Of a DNA stretch of 64,000 bases, positions 23,540 to 34,053 are shown one piece after another. The position numbers and the translations under genes are program-made. The notes below the pieces were generated by a model. The model searched no databases and was not told where the DNA came from. It was given only the letters and a program-made list of their open reading frames with translations. Positions within the stretch are counted from its first letter, which is position 1, and each line of letters opens with the position of its first letter. This DNA is from Adiantum capillus-veneris (Eukaryota > Streptophyta > Polypodiopsida > Polypodiales > Pteridaceae). Location of the stretch: positions 83,892,278-83,956,277 of the forward strand of contig CM043967.1 of NCBI GenBank assembly GCA_014529385.2. Direction: 5' to 3'.

Positions 23540-24157
23540 CATACAAAGAGCTTCTTGCATTGTGCAAGGTCTCATATCCTTCTGGTTCATTCACCAAATG
23601 AATCACCATGTACTATGCAAATGTTGTGCAACAGAAGGCAAGCTGCAACCATTGACAACACATTTAGCAATTCCATGTTGCTTCTCTTTAAGAGAATGCA
23701 AAAGTGGGCCTCTAACATTCCAAATGCCCTCTCTATGGGCATTCTAGTGCTCAATTGGATAAAATTTCAATGGTATTTTAAGCCTAACAAACCATCTTTG
23801 CTACCTTTGAATGCTACTACCATATATGGACGTGGTGGATACGCACAATCCCCCACAAGGAAATAACATCACGGGTACCCTACTTTGCAAGGCTTGCCAA
23901 TCTCACTTTGACTAAAATTAATAGAGTCATGAATAGAGCCAGCCCACACAATTTGTGGCAACTATACACTACAAAAGAACGGAATGAAAACCATTACGGT
24001 TGTAGTAGTCTGCATGATTTTCTTTGGGACCGATGATTGGACTAACAGTGATGCATTTTATTTCAATTATGTGACGTAACAAAGTTTCCAAGTGCTGGTC
24101 AAATCCGTTTATTAGACCATTTGAGCACGTTGTATCAAGTTCAATTTTAGTGGCCAT
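23540..24157 (-). pseudogene. PIF/Harbinger-type DDE transposase relic
   Basis: Cut-and-paste DNA transposase. Reading the minus strand leftward: PIIGPKENHADYYNRNGFHS (24060-24000), a stop near 23970, then SIHDSINFSQSEIG with the second-Asp region (about 23925). Next come FLVGDCAYPPRPYMV (about 23830), a late-Asp position, and RMPIERAFGMLEARF (about 23720) with the catalytic Glu. The end is MVAACLLLHNICIVHGDSFGE (about 23620). The block order matches the DDE_Tnp_4 family. The first catalytic Asp, usually in an IDGT motif, is not seen. Several stops and a frameshift leave it dead. No terminal inverted repeats were located. Confidence 0.78.
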
Positions 24158-24159
24158 AA

Positions 24160-25299
24160 ATTGTCGGATACCTAGTCAGACTTATTAAGGTTACAAGTAA
24201 AGTTAAATAAATTTAACATATGGTTGTTTACACATACAACAAAGTTATGTTCTCTTAATGAACTAGCTGATTTGGTACCTAGATGTGATGGATTTTCACA
24301 TTCTATTATGGTCCAAATATGTCAGCACAGTTTTCACATGGAAAGTATTTAGTTCTTTGCCCATAACATTAGCCATAAGCATTGGCAAGTATTGTTATGG
24401 ATATGTAGGTTTGGATTTTTTTTATGTTGAATGCATGCACACTAGGTGTTATGGGTCCTAGAGTTTAGCAAAGGCTGATTTGGAGCCGCATGCACAATCA
24501 TGAAATTAGTAGCTTCTAAATCATTTCTCACTATATGTGCGATCTCTCTATGAGATTAATTGTAGATCTACCAATCACCAATAGAGGTCATGGATTGATT
24601 TAGGTGCTTGTAGATCAGCTCACTACAGTTAACCAAGATGGTTGTTCCTAAAATTATTAATTACTCAATAATAATGCAAGGAATTGTGATCACACCTCAA
24701 TACTCTCAGTTATCCTGAGAGGATAAGCAGTTTACAAGTGTTAATCTTATGCTAAAGGATATGATAAGCACGTACATCAGCACCAAGAAATCTAATTGGA
24801 AAGGTTATCACTCTAGTTGGAGTTTGCTTACTTTGAGGCAAAGCATGTTGTGAGACTAAGTTTAACCTCTTCATGTTTAAATTAGGTTCTCAACCTTGAA
24901 TACCGGTTATGGTGAAGTTGTTTACTAATGAAGAATGATATTAAGTCAAGGACTTATACTTTGCTAATGAGTTACGTCAGTCAATTACTTTCATGGAAAG
25001 TGCAAAGAGGTATTCTTTTAGGTACATGTTACCTGTGATAACTCATTAAGCATACTCAAGTGAGTTTTAAATGGAATCTATATGTTATGTTGTCGATATA
25101 GGCCCATTACACAAGATGGTTACAATGAGATAACAATGCAAAAAAATCAAGATGCTCTTCTTGATTTCATTGAACCTCCTATTGAACCATATTTAGGTCA
25201 AATGGACAGTTGGATCCATGAAGGATGCCACTATGGAAAACATTAGTGTTCTTAAAGAGAATTTCCCACTTTTGTTTTTTAGGAAGAAAACACTTCTCC
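24160..25299. other. Unassigned region before a PPT
   Basis: AT-rich with no durable open frame. Because it lies upstream of a PPT-LTR boundary it may be the decayed 3' interior of a retroelement. Confidence 0.35.
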
Positions 25300-25523
25300 A
25301 AGGGGGGAGTAATGTAAGGCCAAGGGAAAACCTAGGGGGGTAACAGACCCACAAGCCAAGGGTCGACTGCTAGATGTGGATAGGGGATTCTAAATATAGA
25401 TGGCCAAGGGATTATATAATAGGGTGGTAGGGTGGAGAATCCTGAAGGCAATTCCCTGAGGCTTTACATGTAAGGTTTGTTTATGGCAGACACCATATAA
25501 GAATATAAAAGTGAAAACTTACA
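25300..25523 (+). repeat. PPT and short LTR of about 211 bp
   Basis: A purine run AAGGGGGGAGT (25300-25310) precedes TGTAAG at 25313. A matching CTTACA ends at 25523. Perfect 6 bp terminal inverted repeats, a TATA-like stretch near 25495-25510 and the PPT mark a plus-strand 3' LTR. The rest of the element is not recognisable. Confidence 0.55.
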
Positions 25524-28170
25524 TCACACCCGGCCTCATAATTTGTACACGAGCTGTGAGCATGCTGCTTCTAGAGAGCTGAATATTGTTGTTCTTTTGC
25601 TCTCCCTTGACTGCTAGGGCATACAAGAAGTAACCTTTGTAGACAACAACCCCTTTTCCCTCTATCTGTATCGACCCCTTGCAATACCATATGGCCATCT
25701 TTAAACAACCATGAACATGATACACCTGTTTGTGGTGATGTGGAAAAGATGACAACGCTTGTAAACTTGGACAAGATTTTAAGAGGATATGGAAAGACTT
25801 TGTGTGAATTTCTTGGAATGCCTCAACTTGATTGTTCCCAAATGCAGTTGCTTAAAAATTCTTTGTTGGTTGAAGAGACAATATTTGATGTAAATGAACA
25901 ACTACATATTTTCATTTAAATGTAAAGAAAACTAAATCAAGGTCAACACGAAGTCTCCAAGAAAGTGCTACAGCCAAGAGAATAGGATGCCCTGCCAAAT
26001 ATTGAATATAACATAATACATGCCATAAAATGATAGATCCACATATCTGGCAAGTTGCACAAACACATAATCAAAGCTTATACACATGAAAAGAGGGAGA
26101 CATAGAGCGAGATTGAGCAAGGGAACGCATGCAAGTGCACCTCCTAGAGAAAAGTGGTACACCAACATGGTGAGAGAGAAGAGAGAAGAGGAGAGAAGAA
26201 GGATATAGTCACTGGGTGCAAGCTTCCCCCGTGCAAGAGTGAGCATTTTTCTCTTGCACATATTTATTTATAGATTACTTGAATGCTCAAAATGAATACA
26301 GACTACCCGGTTGGACATAATATGATCATAGCTCATAAAGAGCATTTGAATAATAAAATGTACATAAATGTGACATCCTTTTGCATAGGCCTTAGCTTTT
26401 TCCACCTGTCATCTGCCAATAAATAAGTGATTTTTCATCTTCATTATATATCTCTCCGTTAGAAAGAAATTGTCCTCACTTGATAAGTTACCTGCAAGAA
26501 ATACTTGTCAAAATAAAGATAATATGCAATAAATAAAACTCTTAAATTTAAACAAATAAATTTTCTTATGCATGTCGTCATCCACATACTGCGTATTCTA
26601 GTGTCCCATACCACAAGAATAAACAATATATATCATATCCTGGTGTATCTAAATATCATTGGTCACACTCATCGTTCTGTAAATCAAGTCTCATAAATCT
26701 CAAGTCCAATTCCATAAACACTATCGCGATAAGAAATCATCATATACCAAATCCAATTCCAAATCTAAATATAAATCCAAATCCAAGTATCTTTCATTTT
26801 ATACCCAGGTAACAGAATCATACTAAAAAAATGAGTATTTATACACTAGCTAAATCGGTGAATCTATGTGCATGTGACCAATGGACTAGACAAAGCATAG
26901 CATTTACTACCTGTTTGATACCGAAGCGAAATAGGTTAGGGTATTGAAGTATGTGAGAGCATTCACAGTCATCCCAAATCACATGAACTCATGTAAGTGG
27001 TTATATGAAAAATCATCTCAGTATTAGTTTAATTAATCGATGTAGGTGCAAGCCATGATAATTGATTTCACATCTTATAACACAATGTAGAGCTCTGTCA
27101 TTTAAAAGTGTTCGGTGGTATTCTTGCTTGTTGCAAAATTTCTTAGGTATAGTCTCGTGGAAATATCTGCAAAGAGAGTCACTCAAAAGAAATTACATAT
27201 AATGAGCATTAATTTATCAAACCGATATTAAACTAGAGGATTGTTGTATAAGGAGATGTTGTGAAGGGTGGGAGAATTTGGAGACCTTAAGATAAGAAAA
27301 TAGGTGGAATAGGCACTTGGATGGTGTATTGTATTTATATGGCATCTGGGTCTAAAGATACATATAGAGAGCTTACTCATCAAATTAGATAGTTGAAATG
27401 CTCTTGCTAGATGTATATTATCAAAACACATTGAGAAATTTCATACATGGAGAGTCTCTGATATGGTAGCACTGTACTTAGCTTGATCTGCAAAAGTGTT
27501 TCTCAAAGACAAAGCTCTAAAGATGAAGAACCACACACACTAAATACATTAACGTCTAATTCAAAAAATCGTTAATGATAAAATTGATAAGAAGTTGGGA
27601 TTTCTTGCCAATAAAAGAGAATGAAAGCGGGCAATTTTAAGTACAAACAAGTGGATAATGAAGGTGCTATATAAATTTACAGAGTCGTTTGCAAAGCCGG
27701 GATAACTAGTGTATATCGATCTTGTGGCAAAGCGTTACTAAGCTCAATGAATAAATGTTAAGATAAGTTAAAGTAGTCCTCCTTATGGAAATGTATTGAT
27801 AAGAAATTCTGGAATAGAAGTGCCCTTTTGTAATCGTAGCCCTCTGCCAAGGAGTATTAGAAATAATGGGAGAGATGTGATGTAGAAGCATATAAATGTA
27901 GCAATGTCGAGTCGTATGCAACAACAATTTTAATGCCATATGATGAAATATTGCAGAGCAATCAAAGTGAAAGTCTAATTACATTACATAACTGCAGATA
28001 GTGAGTAGAGAGCAATTTGCTTGTTTTCAGTAGATAATTGGTTACAAAGTCATATCTGGATTTTAATTATCTAGATAGTAGTCGATTCGAGTGTAGGTAT
28101 GTAATGGAAATTTGTGATGCTTGAAATGGGCCAAGATGTAGCTACAAGCAGAAAAGTTCACGGGTTGGTG
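25524..28170. other. Unassigned AT-rich region
   Basis: Open frames at 25519-25774 and 25968-26261 (minus) have no recognised motifs. From 26.3 to 28.1 kb I see no coding signal or repeat boundary. Confidence 0.35.
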
Positions 28171-28174
28171 GTGG

Positions 28175-28176
<2 letters not shown>

Positions 28177-28251
<75 letters not shown>

Positions 28252-28274
28252 GGAGAGAGAGAGAGAGAGAGAGA
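28177..28274. repeat. (GA)n microsatellite
   Basis: About 48 units with one CG interruption near 28251. Confidence 0.95.
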
Positions 28275-29470
28275 AGCTTGCAAAAAGTTTCAATATACCC
28301 TAACCTGTAATACATTAATCAATTTTGTACCTATGAAAGCCTAGCCTGCACCCAAAGAATTGTACTGCAACATACAGTGACTCAGGTGCCAATAGAACTC
28401 TATTCTTGCATTGATCAATGAAGTGGTTCAGCCTATATTGGCTTAGGAGCCCTAGCATCTAATCCACCCCCCTTTTTGGCCTTGTAATTTCCCCTTGACA
28501 AAGACTTACAATTTATACATTCATAATGATTGTACACAACAACTAATGTCAAAAGTTGTTCAAATCTCCTTTGGAGTGGGAAGATCTTTGCCAGGGTTTG
28601 ATCCACCCCATCCATCCTTTGATTCTAAACCATTGGAATTATCATGCCCAATATGTGCTTCAACCACTACAAGAGTTCCTTAATTATCCTTGTCATTATA
28701 TTTCCGAGGAGTTTCCAAACTTTGTGGCATGTAGAACTCCAGAGGACCTGCCTGAGGCAAGAATGGGCCTCCAACATGGGCATATAAACCTTTGATGTAG
28801 AAATGAAGCTTTATGCAAGCTTTCACCTCAAAGAGAAAGTATCACCTCAAAGAGAAAGTAACAACGAGAATGGGATCATTAGTTGGGTGTCACATGAGGG
28901 ACATTGGCGAAGCCTGACTTGTCCCTTACATGCTCCAATCCATTATTCTTGGCATTCCGCACATCAAGTATATGGGCAGAGTCAAGAGCACCGACAAAAT
29001 GAATGGACAAGGCTGCCTCCATTATTAAAGATTTGTAGAAATGTGTAAACTAACTTGCTGAGGTTATCGAGGCATGTCAAGCGCATCAAGACTGTCTTAT
29101 CCTTGTTGCATACTTGATGGGGAAAGCTTATCCGGACTTCTATTGCTAAAAGAGCTTCCTTAATTTCCTTTCTACTGTTTATGGTAATCATCTGCTCTTC
29201 ATTTAAGAAGGACCTTGAGAGGCACCTTGTAGGAGTGAGGCTTTCAAAGTTGATGGTAGTGAGGAGTTCAACGATTGGTTGAGTGAAGAGTTGATGGATG
29301 AAACAAGAGCCACTTTACAAGAAGTTTTGGACAGATTCTCACAATAATTCCCACATTATGACTTAGCTCAACATCATGAGCTTTTGCTCGGGAGGCACCG
29401 CATACCTAGCTAGGTACGATTGGGGGCAGGGGACCGTCGGGTGGGGGTCCATCAAGAAATGGTCTTGCAT
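28275..29470. other. Unassigned region upstream of the Helitron helicase
   Basis: Short frames without clear motifs. A 22-base direct repeat starts near 28826 (CACCTCAAAGAGAAAGTA twice). It may contain decayed Helitron Rep-helicase sequence, but no Rep or Walker A motif was found. Confidence 0.35.
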
Positions 29471-29479
29471 GTGCATCCT

Positions 29480-30718
29480 CAAGTATCATTGTGTTGCTTC
29501 TCAGTAATGGTAGAACCGCTCACTCACAGTTCAACATATTAATAGAAGTTAGCTGTGACTTGACATGCAACATGAAGATTAATAGTAATCTTGCAGAGCT
29601 ATTGAGAAAACGAGTATGGTTGTCTAGGATGAAGATCCTATGGTTCATAGGTATGCTTTTGAGACCTTAAATAGAACCTTAAGAGACATTATGCACTTAG
29701 ACTGTGTTTGGAGGAAAGATAATATTGCTTGGGGTTAATTTTAAACAGATTTTTCATGTTGACCCTAAGGGACGTCGTGAGGATATAGTGGATGCTTCAT
29801 TATGTAATTCATATATTTGGAATCATGTAAAGGTTTTTCATCTTACAAAGAATATGAGGTTGGAAAATTGCACAACTATTGAAAGCGAGAAATTCTTTGT
29901 TAAATGGGTGCTTGATATTGGCTACGGAGATGTACACATAAATAATTGTGATGAGGTGGTGATGCCGTCGAGTATGCTTCTTGAAGGGAATTCTGTTCAA
30001 AATCTTATTGACTTTATGTTTCCAAATGTCACATGCATCAAAAACTTTGCTATGTTTTTTAAAGAGCGTGGTATACTTGCACCGAAAAACAAGGATGTTG
30101 ATGTTATAAATAGTATGGCATTGTGTAAACTACAAGATCCTTGCAAAGAGTATCTAAGTGCAGACTCCATTTGCTCCAATGATGATCATATCCAACACTT
30201 ATAAACCGTTAAGTTCTTGAACAATTTAGATCTTGGTGGTGCTTTTCCTCCTCATGAGCTACACTTATGCTCCAATCATACTACTTCACAATTTAGATCC
30301 AAGGCATGGCCTATGTAATGGCACAAGACTTATAGAGTTGTATGACAAAGTCATAGATGCAAAATACTCATAGGTAAGAATACAAGAGATAAAGTGTTCA
30401 TACCTAGAATTGATTTCATTTCTTAGGATTGCCATTTGAGATGCAATGTATGCAGTTTCTAGTCAAACTTGCATTTGGAATGACGATTGATAAGGCACAA
30501 GGACAAACCTTGGCATCTTGGGAGTATATTTGGCATCTTCAGTGTTTAGCCATGGACAATTGTATGTCGCAATGTCACATGTGAAATCTTCCACTGCTAT
30601 CAAGGTTGCGATTGATGACAATAAACTTAATATACAGCAAGGCAGTGCAATAGTTAGTGGAAGAACTTCCAATTTTGTTTACATGGAAGTGTTACAAAAG
30701 GAAAATGGAAGGACTTGA
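29480..30718 (+). pseudogene. Helitron PIF1-like helicase relic
   Basis: The C-terminal helicase half of a rolling-circle (Helitron) replicase. In shifting frames: NGRTAHSQFNI (29500-29535), LRKRVWLSRM at the DEAD-box region, FGGKIILLGVNFKQIFHVDP (from 29707), LTKNMRLEN, and ILAPKNKDVDVIN. Then FLNNLDLGGAFPPHELHL (30200-30260), VFIPRIDFIS (30388), and finally VFSHGQLYVAMSHVKSS with AIKV (30540-30605). This order is that of PIF1/RecD-type helicases in plant Helitrons. The Walker A block is not found and at least four frame breaks are present, so it cannot work. Confidence 0.85.
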
Positions 30719-30719
30719 A

Positions 30720-31468
30720 GCATATGATGTCTTCTATTATTTGGTTTCGTATATTTTTGTGCTAGCCATTTTTTTTTCAAGTATAGTGGTAAACTTATTT
30801 TGGATGATAAATGGATCATCGTGGTGATATTTGCTATATTATTGGGGAGCCGTCAGAGTTTATGCGAGGTAGGATTTATTATATCTGTCCCTTTTTCTAC
30901 GCTTAGAAGACGTTACTGTTTTCTAGACTTATGCTTTGTTGCATTCTTTCCAACAGATCCATTACAATGGAGAGGGAATATATCGGCAACAAGATTAATT
31001 CAAGTGCTAGAAGGTTCCAGTGTGTTACGGTAATAGATTTATTAATGAGTTTTTGAAGGATTTGCTTGTAAGTTATTTAAAGTTAACAATCTTTTTTTGG
31101 GCCTTGGACATTCACTGTACCAAATGTTGTTTTAAGATTTTGGTGTTGATATTATCTGTGGAAATTTCTCTATCAAGATGATTTCAATTTTAATGTTGAA
31201 TTTGTGTTTGTGAGTGTTTCAATTTCAATTTCTCTTTGTCCATCTCTCCAGATGTCTCTTGCACGCCTTAGATGTTAACTCAAGTCAAATGTGCTCTAGA
31301 GGTAATTTCAATTCTAATCGTGAATTTTTCTATTTGAGTATTGTCGATTCTCTCTCTATGTCTCTTTATCTCTCATTCTCTATGTGTAGTTGTGATTTTA
31401 GGTAGTTGTTGATTATATTGTTTTCCATTCATTTTTGTTCACGAAGTAGACCAAGAAAAAGTGAAACA
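30720..31468. other. Non-coding tail of the Helitron
   Basis: AT-rich stretch between the helicase stop and the putative 3' terminus. No gene is supported. Confidence 0.45.
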
Positions 31469-31500
31469 AGCCGGTCGGCCTAGCGGCCTGTCTCACTAGT
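31469..31500 (+). repeat. Putative Helitron 3' terminus: hairpin plus CTAG
   Basis: A GC-rich hairpin built around GGCC-TAGC-GGCC (31477-31488) sits in AT-rich DNA. It is followed about 7 bases later by CTAG|T (31496-31500). Helitrons end in a short hairpin and CTRR and insert before a T. The position, 780 bp after the helicase stop in the same orientation, fits. Confidence 0.6.
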
Positions 31501-31507
31501 AGTTTTA

Positions 31508-31947
31508 AAGGAAAAGTACCAAAATACCCCTCTGATTTGTGGAAATTCCCAAAATACCCTTGTATCTATTTTGGTTGGATTGTTCAAGATTTTCTAATCT
31601 TTATTCCTTTTCAACAATTAAGCTCCATTTTTTAGTGCTTAACATGTAATTTGTCACAAATTATCTCACAAACGAGGCAATGATGTCAAAAAATAATGAA
31701 GCAATTCATCTCCAAACCCTACATAACCAACTCAAATTCTAGTTTTAGCATTTTGTATTGATAGACAATCAGTCTTCTTATGAAACGCTACAATTTTTTT
31801 AATTTTTGGAGATATTTAATCTCACAACCAGGGGTATTTTGGGAATTTTGGAAAATTTGAAGAGCATTTTGGGAATTTATGACAAAATATTAGGGGTATT
31901 TTGGGCATCTTCACAAATTAGAGGGGTATTTTGGTAATTGTCCCTAG
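31508..31947. mobile_element. Foldback/MITE-like element, copy 1
   Basis: Both ends carry the inverted sequence ACCAAAATACCCCTCT with further matching repeats inward. Its ~440 bp body is about as long as, and clearly similar to, copy 2. It is flanked by TTTTA on the left and TTTTT on the right. Confidence 0.75.
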
Positions 31948-31952
31948 TTTTT

Positions 31953-32510
31953 GCTAGTAACTAATCATATTAGGATTATTTCAAAAAAATTAGCATATTG
32001 CCTACATACCGATTCAGGTCCAATTCGTTGTTGAACCCCTGTGGATACTTTTCATTCGAGCCGTGCAATTACTAAAACTCCCGTCGTGACTCCCAAAACT
32101 AGAAGAAGAGTAGAAGAAAAAATACAAATTGATTAAGAAAGATTCATTGCAATTTCCAACTCGTCAAAAAGATGAAGTAGTTTATTTTTGCCAAATTCGG
32201 TACTATTTATCATTCTAACAATCAACCTCTCCCATGATGATGTCTATACTACCTAATATTGTCACAATATCCGTGAGTTTCATTCCCCTAATCAATTGAG
32301 GCACAATTTGCAAATTTGTAAAACCAGGTGGATGGATTTTCAATCTACAAGGAGACACTATCATCTCCAATAAAAAAAATCCCAATTCTCCCTTAGGAGC
32401 TTCTACTCTTACTGTTTAGGCAATTTAAGAGTAGAAGAAGATTTCTTTTGACAAAATGGTAGTTGAAACCGTTCCAATCTATTTTGTCTTTCTTTTGCAC
32501 AAGAGGCCGA
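31953..32510. other. Spacer between foldback copies 1 and 2
   Basis: About 560 bp of AT-rich DNA. No gene or repeat boundary is supported. Confidence 0.4.
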
Positions 32511-32518
32511 CCCTTTTA

Positions 32519-32928
32519 CTAGGGAAAATTACCAAAATACCCCTCTAATTTGTGGAAATTAATTCCCAAAATACGCTTGTACCTATTTTGGTTGGAATGT
32601 TCAAGATTTTCTAATCTTTATTCCTTTTTCACACTTGAGATCCGTTTTTGAGTGCTTAGCATGTAATTTTTCACAAATTACCTTGCAACAAGGTGATAAT
32701 GTTTAAAAATAATGAAGCGATTCATCTCCAAAGCCTACTAACCAACTCAAATTCTAGTTTTAACATCTTGTATTGCTAGGAAATCAATCTTCTTATGAAA
32801 AGCTACAAATTTTTTTATCTTTGGAGAAATTTAGACTCACAACACGGGTATTTTGGGAATTTTTGAAATTTGAGGGATATTTTGGAAATTTCCACAAAAT
32901 AGAGGGGTATTTTGGTAATTTTCCCTAG
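32519..32928. mobile_element. Foldback/MITE-like element, copy 2, with target duplication
   Basis: Starts CTAGGGAAAATTACC and ends with its reverse complement. The near-perfect terminal inverted repeats run about 40 bp. It is flanked by TTTTA at 32514-32518 and 32929-32933, a 5 bp target duplication. It has no coding capacity. It ends about 100 bp before the ceQORH start codon, so it occupies the promoter or 5' leader. Confidence 0.85.
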
Positions 32929-33029
32929 TTTTAAATACGTTTGGGACAGAGACTCCGCCGAGAGAAGACATTTAAACATGCGCGATACATGCGTTTGTAC
33001 TTTAGTGAGCTCAGCGCGTTGTAGCAGCT

Positions 33030-33098
33030 ATGGCGGACGGCAAGCTCATGCAGGCTCTACAATATTCTTCCTATGGTGGAGGTCCCTCCTCTCTGAAG
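33030..33098 (+). CDS. ceQORH: ceQORH exon 1
   Basis: 23 codons from ATG to a donor AAG|GTAAAT, phase 0. The peptide matches the family N-terminus, so this start is chosen although exon 2 is 7.6 kb away. The predicted junction Ser-Leu-Lys|His-Ala-Lys lines up with the Leu-Glu-His of the Arabidopsis protein. Confidence 0.88.
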
Positions 33099-33104
33099 GT
33101 AAAT

Positions 33105-33179
<75 letters not shown>

Positions 33180-33963
33180 CTGCATGTACGTTTTCACTTC
33201 AGCGAAAATGTAATCTTTTTTTTCTTTGGGTGTGGGCGAGTCGTACTACACTAGCTCACCACACATGGCGATTGCGGCAAAGGAACAAGATAGCCTGTGT
33301 GCAAATCTCAGGTGCAAGTTGTTATGTGTGCATAAAACATTGCTTAGGTAAATTTGATGGTAGAGTAAGAGATGATGAATCTCCTACAGGTTGTTGTATG
33401 CTGAAGAGAAACGGTTTCAATGCTGCGAGGGGCTAATAACTCTAATCATGCAAAAGAGAAGACAGTCATTGCTGGGAAAGCCTGTGCTTTTGGGTTTCTG
33501 CGAACCTTGATGAATTGTGCAGCATCCATGATGTCCAACAAATCAGTTGAACCCATGTTTTGCACGCCCGTTGAGCACAGAATCAAGCAGATGTACACTT
33601 GTTTCTGTGTGTAACTAGTTTGGCTTGACTGCTACACTTTGCAAATGGTACGAATTCAGAAAGCGGTAGTGGTGTGGCTTTTACCTCATGGCATAGTCGA
33701 TTCTGATGTGTGTGGAGGAGAAAATTTGCACATTATAATAGAAAGAGATGCATTTTGTGCATTGTGATGTTTGTGCCCATAAAAAAACAATACATATGAT
33801 ACATGTGCATGGTGTGAAGTTGGCACCGTCCTCCACATTTATGATAAACCGTAGGGTATGTGCCCTTCCCCCAGACAAAAGCGAATGAGAGAAAGAACCA
33901 ATCAAAGTCTAATTTATCACATTTAAGTCGTCGTGATAGTTTTTAGTACATTAGTTAATATTC

Positions 33964-34053
<90 letters not shown>

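Noticed and set aside
23495-23866. 123-codon plus-strand ORF
   Set aside because: Antisense shadow of the PIF/Harbinger transposase relic.
28063-28344. Arg-Glu and Leu-Ser repeat proteins
   Set aside because: Both strands of a (GA)n tract are open because the repeat lacks stop codons. The frame at 57689-57898 is the same kind of artefact.
32912-33436. 174-codon plus-strand ORF over the ceQORH first exon
   Set aside because: It crosses the exon in the wrong frame and runs through a microsatellite. The frame starting at 33030 matches the protein family and splices in phase.
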